Positions 1 to 7,756 of a stretch of 64,000 bases of DNA are shown here, piece after piece. The DNA comes from Riptortus pedestris (lineage: Eukaryota; Arthropoda; Insecta; Hemiptera; Alydidae), in NCBI GenBank assembly GCA_019009955.1, contig CM032229.1:372001-436000 (forward strand), read 5' to 3'. A model generated the notes under the pieces. The model had not been told where the DNA came from, ran no database searches, and saw only the letters and a list, made by a program, of their open reading frames with translations. Position numbers and translations under genes: made by a program. Position 1 is the stretch's first letter; each line of letters starts with the position of its first letter.

Positions 1-59
1 CACTTGCTGATATGAGACACTACTGATCGCATTTCGCCACTTATTCTGGCTGAAAACCA

Positions 60-600
60 GAAAGTAAGAGTTACTCGATTAATATTTGAGATAATGCATA
101 GAGCAACAACTGCACACAATCAATATTATATCAAGATTGGATCTATAACATTTTTTGATCCGGCTCATGATAAGGCAGATATTTTGAATTTTCGAATTCC
201 GCCACTTTCTCTAACCCCCCCCCCTCCTATACCTTAGTCTGATTTCTGCCAATAACAAATATGATCTTTAGTGTTGATTGAAACGGTTACATATGGTACA
301 TATCAAATAAATATTTTCGAGACATGAATGTAAAATCTTAATTGATTTTGTATGTGTCTCGCATAATAAAGTTCTCATGAAAACAATGTTTGGTATTTAA
401 GCTTAGAATAAAAAGGTTTAACACATGAATGTAACAAGATTTATAGGATATTAAAGTTATGAGATTGGTTCTATAAAAGTTTTCGATCCGACGTATAATA
501 ACCTCTAACCCCCTCCAGCTACTTACATATTTACCGGCAACTAAGGAAAAGTCACGAGGGCAAGCTAGAAGTGGTTTCATGCTATTAACTACCCCCCCCC
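60..600 (-). repeat. Family X repeat, one or two truncated copies
   Basis: This AT-rich stretch carries the hallmarks of family X read in reverse: a segment ending in a C-run before 'tgatttctgccaataac', the phrase about a region reacting to 'gatccgacgtataataac', and the block 'gaaaacaatgtttggtattt'. The same blocks recur near 21.1-21.5, 29.3-29.6, 48.9-49.2 and 51.0-51.2 kb. The order suggests two overlapping or partly duplicated copies. No coding potential is seen; the 80-codon open frame inside is not supported. Confidence 0.6.
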
Positions 601-786
601 CCCAATTATCAAATATTGTAATTTTAGATATACCAGCTCATTGGATAATATATAGATTTAATTACAACAATTTGGTAATTGTTATATTTATATATTTTCT
701 TATATTTTAGCTGGTTCCATGATGTTTTAACGAAGGGATCACTTTAACGTTCTTCGTTAAATAATTAAATAAACGTTTCAAACACA

Positions 787-1231
787 TCACTTTTGTGGCA
801 GTGCGCGGAGCCATAGTGTCTTAATAATGCCGTCCGCAACTGCTCCTCCTGCTAACTGTTTCATATGACGTAATAGTTGTGAAGGTTTTTCTTCCCCTAG
901 TTGCTTCCCTTCCAACAGCTGTTGGATGCGCTTCGCTTCCGAGTCCGCATAAATACTGATTATCCTGGCCTTTATGTCCTCATATGACGTGTCACTTGGC
1001 CTCTTAACTAAGTCCGAGGCTTGCGCGAGTACGAAGATCTAAATCAAAATCTATTTTAGGAATTATGGTATAAAAGTTTGTAAGGCTATTACTTATATTA
1101 GCTCTATTAAAAATGGCTTCAATCTGGCAAAACCACAGCTCGGGATCTTTCTTCCAAAAGGGTGGTATCTTGTCGACTGTAGAGAAGGCTGATACTGCCT
1201 CAGGTTTGCTGTCTCCAGTTCCGTCCATATT
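787..1231 (-). pseudogene. gag: gypsy Gag fragment, frameshifted
   Basis: The minus strand encodes a gag-like start in which Pro-Pro-Phe-Trp and Pro-Glu-Leu-Trp-Phe appear early (motifs IPPFW and DPELWF), typical of the capsid N-terminus of arthropod Ty3/gypsy elements. After a frameshift near 1035-1050 the reading continues with SYEDIKARIIS, a run with LLEGKQLGEEKPSQLLRH, and IIKTLWLRALPQ, the usual second half of that domain. The frame ends at the junction with LTR sequence near 790. It is a broken relic with no expected function. Confidence 0.8.
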
Positions 1232-1344
1232 GAAATGCTAAATACAATAATAGCGTACTCACAGAAAGTTTCCTTGGTAATCACTCAGTAATCCTTGGTA
1301 ATCACGTCGGTAATCCTTGGTAATGATTATTATCACGTCGGGGT

Positions 1345-1672
1345 CATCACTTTAACGAAGGGATCACTTTAACATTCTTCGTTAAAGAATTAAATAAACG
1401 TTTCAAACACATCACTTTTATTTTAGAGATTGTAACATAGTTAATGAAACATGTAACAAGAAAATTAATTAAAGCACACACAACTGGGGACAACACATCT
1501 ATATTGGTCTCCGCCATTTACATAACTGACTTAAATGTTGCCCTGGCGGCGTATATAGTTCCTGTTTCCCTACATCACTTCCCGGCAGGTTATCTTATGG
1601 TTACCTCTACAGCTATTCAAGACAACCGTTATTATTATTGTTCCGGCGCACTTCCGCCACAATGTTATTAAC
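1345..1672 (-). repeat. Probable 5' LTR of the gypsy derivative
   Basis: The segment lies upstream of the leader and gag on the minus strand. Its last 65 bases are nearly identical to 731-795, as expected for two LTRs of one element. It includes a TATA-like motif and an AATAAA-like 'aaaataaaag' close to the shared tail. Limits are approximate. Confidence 0.6.
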
Positions 1673-2381
1673 ACTTCACCCCGAGATGATCTAATGCTAC
1701 TTTATTAATATATAGCCAGTCTGGTTAAATTGAGGTCATCACTATTAACTTTGTAATATAAACATCATTTTTATGACCCATATTTTTTCTGTGAGTTAAG
1801 ATTGCTTTATTCATTTTCAGTACCTATATGTGACATTATTTTTTAATTTAAAAATTCTGCGAATGTTTTATTTTTGGTTGTTTTAAATAATTTTATTATT
1901 ATTATCGTTTTGCAAAGAAAGTATTTTTTTTTTGTTAAATTCAAAAACTTGTTATTAATTGCTTATAATGTCATATTATGAACCGCACCATTCCAAGCTT
2001 AAATATCAAATATTGTTTTCAAGAGAACATTATTTTGTGAGATACTTGGAAATTTATTGCGTGATGACGTCATCAATTAAGATTTTACGTTCGTATTTCG
2101 TAATTGTTTACTTGCTCGATACCATAAGATGAGATCTCCATTGGATAACATCTCTAGTTGTCCATCATAATAACTCTAAGGACATGAAAATGTGTGAGAA
2201 AAGTACTTAACTTTTTCTGCAAGTAGGTACTCCAGAAATTGGTTTACACAAATGCATATTGGGAAGGGAGTAAGTAAATTGACAAGCATTCCTAAACAAT
2301 AGAACATATTTTATTAGTTTACAGAAACAGCTACACAAAATTAATGTTACCTCTCTAAGAAAAACGTAATAATATAAGATA
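1673..2381. other. Non-coding AT-rich spacer with family X fragment
   Basis: No supported gene. About 1950-2100 contains family X sequence ('cttaaatatcaaatattgttttca' region and 'gatgacgtcatcaattaaga'). The remainder is unique-looking AT-rich DNA that ends at the 3' side of the cuticle gene. Confidence 0.5.
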
Positions 2382-2751
2382 CTATCCGATCGGGCGAACA
2401 CCAGCAGAGGACAAATGTGCGCCAGCTGAAATCACAGCCAGACCATTCTCAGTCACTATCCATATCACATATCCAGATTGGTAGTAAGGCTTCTCTTCAG
2501 TAGGCGAATGAGAATAACTTGCTTTGAAGGGGTCAAGAATGACTTTTCCAGGGACAGGAGCTGTAGAACTATAGTTGGGATTCTTGATCTTCGTCTTGGC
2601 GCGGTATCCATTCTCATCAGCATGCCAAGTCACTATTATCAGCTGGCCATCAGGAGCTGTGTATGAGTATGTTCCTCCTGCTACGCGAGCTCCTTCTGAG
2701 TACTTAGGAAATCCTGCTTCTTTTACTGAGATCCCATTTCCTGTCTCATAG
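2382..2751 (-). CDS. RR-1 type cuticular protein, terminal exon
   Basis: Structural protein of the chitinous cuticle. The exon encodes about 122 residues and has a chitin_bind_4 (Rebers-Riddiford) core: YETGNGISVKEAG near the start, then VAGGTYSYTAPDGQ and VTWHADENGYRAK, matching the RR-1 pattern G-x-Y-x-Y-x-APDG-x(n)-Y-x-ADENG-Y. A further 70 residues follow, ending SSAGVRPIG and a TAG stop. The 5' edge is an acceptor (ttcttctacag) that leaves two codon bases to an upstream exon, which would carry the start and signal peptide and was not identified. A TATA motif lies 300 bp upstream at 3050-3057. Trp replaces the usual aromatic or Val in VTWHADENG. Related damaged copies lie at 17.4-19.0 kb. 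Confidence 0.87.
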
Positions 2752-3049
2752 CTGTAGAAGAAAATCACACGATTAACTTATTACAAGTATAGATTCTCTA
2801 CGCTGGACTATATTAAGAACTAGCTATTTTACCGTCATTGGCAGTAACAAATAGAAATGGCTTCCCAAGGGAATAGAAAGATCGGATTAACCTATGCACG
2901 AAGTCAACTTGTCAAATTCATGGAAACAAAAATATCGTGAAACATGTTCTTTAATGTGGCATATTCGCCCATGATTTGAGAATGTCATCCACTTCTTAGG
3001 TGGCAGTAAAGTATAAAATAGCCCATGTTGACAGTTCTCATATCTTTAA

Positions 3050-3057
3050 TTTATATA
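3050..3057 (-). promoter_or_regulatory. Candidate TATA box of the cuticle gene
   Basis: TATATAAA on the minus strand, about 300 bp upstream of the cuticle exon. The block around it (2855-3080) is retained almost unchanged beside the second cuticle locus at 18155-18380, including the TATA motif and the following 'gagaactgtcaa' segment. Conservation beside both loci supports a promoter or shared 5' region, but no start site can be seen. Confidence 0.45.
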
Positions 3058-3866
3058 CAAAAGATTTTACTTTTTTATCGAGGCACTCTCATGGAACAAC
3101 AATCAATTCTAATTATTGACCGGAATTTAAAATTACAAAAGCTATCCCGGGGAAGGATCTATCCTTATATCTATATAAGGCCGTCAGTATGCAAGCGGGT
3201 GCATCTTCCTTATACATCTTGCAATGCATTTATTCATTGATCTAGACTGGGGATCCCTTACTTGGCTTGCGCCGTTCTATGCTTTAGACAAACTGCACAA
3301 TGATTTGGATAGCACAGAAGCCTTGAGACGTGGTTTGATCTTTCCATATAATATTTCAAATGTGCGTTAGCTTTGTATGAATGAATTGTGTGTGAGTGTA
3401 GACTGCAAGGACTTGAGTGAATGTGATAAGGTTCCAACTTCTACAGGATGGACAAGAGCAGAGGATTTGACTGGACGGCATTTTATGGCCTTTATTAAGA
3501 TTGTAGGAGGGGCTATTCCTACCCGGGTGAGGACATCTCGTGGTAAGCCGGATAGGTTTAGGATAGCCATGTGCCGATCTAGCTGTGGTTGTATTGGAAA
3601 CGGCTGCTCATCTTTTATGAAACTGTGTTGCTCCAAAAAGCTTGTAATCGACAGCATAATGAAGGGGGGGGGGTTCGCTTTGTAAGGTAGGGCTTATAAT
3701 GCGGGGATGGCGTACCTGCGACGAGAAGTAATTCGTAACCTCTGTTGGATACTTTCGGCCATATCTAGTTGAGAAGTGGATGATAAGAATGGCAATTATA
3801 AATGTCGCTACTGCAGCAGGAACGAATGGACAACTTGTTGGTAGATGACGAAAATGAGGTCCGTTC

Positions 3867-3871
<5 letters not shown>

Positions 3872-3919
<48 letters not shown>
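3872..3919. repeat. (TA)n microsatellite
   Basis: Uninterrupted TA dinucleotide tract at the left junction between family X and family Y sequence. Confidence 0.95.
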
Positions 3920-3924
<5 letters not shown>

Positions 3925-5184
3925 GTAACCTCTGTCTGTACATTGATTTTTTTTCGCGAAATTTCACGATAACTTTTCGTTTCACATGTCATAGACACCA
4001 TAACTGCATTTTGTTTCTTTCGTGTATGTTTGTTTGTTACCTTTTTACGCATAAACGGCTGAACCGAATTTTATGAAACTTGGTATGTATATTACTACTA
4101 GCCCAACTTAGACTTTAGGCTATATTAATTAAACCTATAGCGGATGTGAATAATTTTAATCACAATAACTTTTTTATGGCTCCTCACAATTTTATTTCTT
4201 ATAAACGCTGAGCGCTTTCGGGGACTAAATCCCCATCCTCAGAGCTACAAAACAATGTAACACCATAATTAGGAGTCTAAAAATCAGTTGTTAAAAATAT
4301 TTTACATAATTAGTCATATAACAAAAACGTCTATAACATTATAAAATTTTTTTACAATAATAACACCTAACTTAAAAACACATTTACAATTAAAATATAA
4401 CAAATTCATAATTACTATTTCAACATTAAAATAATAATAATAATAATAATAAATAATTTTATTTGGGACAAAAGACCCAACCGAACTAAACCATACTCGG
4501 TATGTGAATTAGCACTAACGCTTTCCTTATAATAAGCCATACTAACATTTCTAGGGATGGGGAGGAGTGGGGGTTATAAGGGAGGCCTGAAATTAAATAT
4601 AGTGATATTTCGTTTCCTATTGCTTTTTCTGCAAATATGCACATAACAAAAGTTGTTCATTTTGTTATTTAGAGTAACTTTTGTTATATGCACTTTTGCC
4701 GTATACGGAAGTATAAATGAGTAATAAGCCATACTATTTCTAGGGACTGGCAGGAGTGGGGGTTATAAGGGAGGCCTGAAATTAAAAATAGTGATTTCCT
4801 ATTGGGGTTTCGGCAAATATGCAAATAACAAAAGTTGTTTATTTTGTTATTTAGAGAAATTTGCTCAACGCTTCTTTTCAATATGAACTACCAGGTACCT
4901 CAAATGAAAAAATTGATTCAAATGTATGTCAATATTTTCTCATTAATAATTCAAATCTATGCATAATGCACAGGAAACGGGAAATATGACAATATGCAGG
5001 ACAGTGAAGTCTTACATAAAAAAATAATTTTATTATTAACAAATCCACAGAAACGAAGGGTGTTAACCCTAAAGAATGGGACGGGTAAATGTCAAAATAT
5101 TGTGCAAAGTAAAGCCTTGCCAAAAATATACCTTCACCATTCAGCCTCAAATGAATTCCCGAGCGAAGCCGGGTATCTGAGATA

Positions 5185-5185
<1 letters not shown>
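3920..5185 (+). mobile_element. Family Y Helitron-like non-autonomous element (copy 1), with nested insertion
   Basis: Begins with 'aaaattgtaacctctgtctg' directly after (TA)n. It contains two or more repeats of a unit of about 240 bp marked by 'ggctgaaccgaattttatga', 'gggggttataagggaggcct' and 'aacttttgttatatgcac', and ends with a GC hairpin (cccgagcgaagccggg) and 'tatctgagatag' before more (TA)n. The terminal CTAG seen in other copies is mutated here to ATAG. About 4135-4470 is a foreign insert containing a self-complementary 'ggggactaaatcccc' and an (AAT)n tail. No protein is encoded. Confidence 0.7.
4135..4470. mobile_element. Small unidentified element nested in family Y copy 1
   Basis: The segment is absent from family Y copies at 52.1-52.4 and 61.1-61.3 kb. 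It ends in (AAT)6 and carries 'gcgctttcggggactaaatc', which resembles the inverted 'gcgctttcg..cccatcctcag' ends of some Penelope-like elements. Both the borders and the assignment are uncertain. Confidence 0.35.

Positions 5186-5240
<55 letters not shown>
5186..5240. repeat. (TA)n microsatellite
   Basis: TA tract at the 3' end of family Y copy 1, continuous with the right half of the disrupted family X copy. Confidence 0.95.
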
Positions 5241-5244
<4 letters not shown>

Positions 5245-5928
5245 CTGTTAACGCTCTAGCGGTCGCAATTTTTGTTTGATCGTTACGAAACTCGATATTT
5301 ATCCGTTTTATGTAAAAAGACAGATCAAGTTCGTTAATGGCTGGAATCGTACCAGTGGGAGGGGGGCGTGTTAAAGGGGGGATTTTCGAAAATTCGAAAT
5401 ATCTCTGTTATTATGCATCAGAGTGAAAAATTGTATAGAACCAATCTTATTGCAAATTAAATTTTGCTATAAATATTGTTAAATACACAAATTCTTTATC
5501 TTGAATATTAAACGATATATTTGCATTTTTATGAAGTCTGTGGTCGGGTGTTGTTCGGGATAGTTCGGCCGTACATAGAGGAAATATAGGCCCTCTCTGA
5601 ATGATTTAAGGACGAAAAAATGGGACAAAGAACGTGTCACATGTAATGAACTAATATATACGAATTTATTATCGTTTATGGATAAAATAAACCTAATTGG
5701 TCTCGAAATATAACCATTGCATGATCTGACGATTCCAAGAAAATATGCTATTGAGGATTCTGCTGTAATATTGTTGTCAATATATGATAATGAATATTGT
5801 TATTCGTCGTTGTAACTTAAATAGAAATGGTTTCCCGTTGAAATATATTTAAAGTTATTCGAAGTTAACTCTTCCTTCTGTGAATGATTGAAGAGTATAA
5901 AGTAGCGCATTATGATCAAATTCCTCCC

Positions 5929-5933
<5 letters not shown>

Positions 5934-5974
<41 letters not shown>
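5934..5974. repeat. (TA)n microsatellite
   Basis: TA tract immediately outside the terminal CTAG of family Y copy 2. Confidence 0.95.
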
Positions 5975-5975
<1 letters not shown>

Positions 5976-6588
5976 TAGCTCAGATACCCGGCTTCGCCCG
6001 GGAATTCATTTGAGGCTGAACGGTGATGGAATTTTTTTGGCAAGGCTTTACTTTGCACAATATTTTGACATTTACCCGTCCCAGTGTTTAGGGTTAATAC
6101 CTGTCGTTGCTGTAGATTTGTTAATAATAAAATTAATTTGATATGTAAGACTTCACTGTCCTCCATATTTTCATATTTCCCGTCTCCTGTGCATTATGCA
6201 TAGATTTGAATTATTAAGGACAAAATATTAACATAGATTTGTAATAATTTTTCCAATTGAGGTACGTGGTAGTTCATATTGGAAAGAATTGTTGAGCATA
6301 TCAATATTTCTACGCAAATTACTTACTTCACACATTGTTCCCGAAAAAATGAATAAAAGAAAAGTTACTCTAAATAACAAAGTAAACAACTTTTGTTACG
6401 TGCACGTTTATAGAGAACACAAATAGACAATGAAATATTGCGATTTTTTTTTTTCAGGCCTCCCTTATAACCCCCGCTCCCGTTCGTACCTAAAAAATTT
6501 AATATAGCTTATAATCATGGAAGAATTAATGCAAATTGACATACCGAGTTTCGTTAAGTTCGGTTCAATCGAACCGAGGACAAATGTG
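5975..6588 (-). mobile_element. Family Y Helitron-like element (copy 2), 5' truncated
   Basis: On the minus strand it ends with CCCGGGCGAAGCCGGG, a 5-bp stem hairpin, then 'tatctgagCTAG' followed by (TA)n, the form of a Helitron 3' terminus. Upstream it matches copies 1 and 3 through the 'ttcggttcaatcgaacc' region at 6560-6575. There the family sequence stops and a fragment of the cuticle gene begins. Its 5' portion is missing. Confidence 0.7.
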
Positions 6589-6682
6589 ACCAGAAGAGGA
6601 CAAATGTGCGCCAGCTGAAATCACAGCCAGACCAATCTCAGTCACTATCCATATCACATATCCAGATTGGTAGTAAGGCTTC
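6589..6682 (-). pseudogene. Fragment of the RR-1 cuticle exon joined to a Helitron-like element
   Basis: These 94 bases match 2400-2493 with two differences by eye. They correspond to the C-terminal coding part (YQSGYVIWIVTENGLAVISA) of the cuticle gene. The 13-mer 'gaggacaaatgtg' also occurs just outside, at 6576-6588, giving a short direct repeat at the junction. There is no start, stop or splice site, so it is a non-functional exon piece. Capture by the adjacent family Y element is an inference. Confidence 0.85.
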
Positions 6683-7229
6683 CGTTTCTGTTTTGTGATT
6701 TTATTTTGGTTTTAGTTAATTGTGTTTGCTTTGTTTTTTAATTTTATGTAACTTATGTTCTGAGAATTATTGTTTATTTTGTGGGGAGTGGTACCCAATA
6801 ATATACTCTTTTATGATACGCTCCTCGTTTATGTTGGGGGCATCGCCTACCTCCACAAAGTTTACGCCTATATAAAATACAAAATGTTCAGTAGAATGAG
6901 TGAAATACATTGTTTTAAAAAAAGATGTTGGTACTTACCTATAATTGTAAACACCATTCCCCTTTTGCTCATTATTGTATGACAGTATTGGTATAACCAA
7001 GGAAGAATTGCTTGATGGTTCAGTTGGAGCAGGTTCACAACTGGATAGAACTTCGAGGAAGAGAAACAATAACTAAAACAATTTGAAATTATGAACAATT
7101 CATAGACAGACATTTTTAAAAGCCAGAACAAACACTGAAACCTAATACTTCAAGTAGAGTGCAGAAATCCATCCTGGTCGGGGAGAGAAGAACACTAACA
7201 AAGCCGAAGGAGAGACAATTGGAGACCGA
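6683..7229. other. Unassigned AT-rich spacer
   Basis: No recognised gene or element. Short open frames here (for example 6770-6982 and 6868-7131) lack family resemblance. The right edge is the target site of the Jockey element. Confidence 0.4.
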
Positions 7230-7242
7230 AGTGTCTCGTCTC
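7230..7242 (+). repeat. Target-site duplication of Jockey element, 3' side
   Basis: AGTGTCTCGTCTC, identical to 12176-12188. It directly abuts the poly(A) tail (a T-run on the plus strand). Confidence 0.9.
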
Positions 7243-7756
7243 TTTTTTTTTGTTTTTTTTTTTTTAACTAAGACCACGCATCTTGTTGGTTTTGCGAGCC
7301 CTGTAGCCTGGTGACTACCTGTTGTAGTAAGGAAGATAGGCCCCTTTTTCTGAACCTTAGTTCCATTTGAAGGGGGGAGGGTAAAACTTTCTGGGTGTAA
7401 TTTATTTATCATTGTACTTTGACTGATGGCGGGAGGGCATCAGCCGGGATGTGCGACAGAGGAAAAGGAAAGGAAGAGGAAAGGAGGATAGTAGGAGGAA
7501 GAAAGGAAAGGCAACACCGCAAATATACATATATACAACTTATAACTAATCCTAATCTAAATCCTAATACTAAAACTAAATACTAAATAAGGGAGGGCGG
7601 CACTCGCTTCGCCAAAGGGACATCCGGCGGGGGGCGTAAATCTAAACTAACCTAAATTAACACTAAGGAGATAAATGAAAAATATAGAAATATTAAATAT
7701 GTTGATTTTATTTACAATATGTACAAATTAGAGGCTTTGAGCTATACGGCCCTGCG

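Larger units (their letters stand above)
723..1672 (-). mobile_element. Gypsy-type LTR retrotransposon, internal-deletion derivative
   Basis: On the minus strand a probable LTR (about 1345-1672) contains a TATA-like 'ctatatacgcc' and ends near 'cccttcgtta'. It is followed by a leader with 'gtgatgaccccgacgtg', a form common next to arthropod gypsy LTRs, and then by a gag remnant. The gag runs directly into a second copy of the LTR tail (731-795), which matches 1353-1418 with few changes. Most of gag, all of pol and most of the 3' LTR are missing. Exact LTR boundaries and a target duplication could not be fixed by eye. Confidence 0.75.
3840..5535 (+). repeat. Family X copy split by a family Y insertion
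   Basis: The left part (about 3840-3872) reads 'gatgacgaaaatgaggtcc' and enters (TA)n. The right part (5241-5535) reads 'ttgtctgttaacgctctagc', 'ggtcgcaatttttgtttgat' and on through the normal X order. Between them lies a family Y element. In uninterrupted X copies (for example 41.6-42.1 kb) the same two blocks flank only a (TA)n tract. Confidence 0.75.

Noticed and set aside
3377..3685. 102-codon plus-strand ORF and opposite 96-codon ORF near the cuticle gene
   Set aside because: They are mutual shadows with no recognised motif; the apparent Cys-rich end (CRSSCGCIGNGCSSF) does not match a known family pattern.
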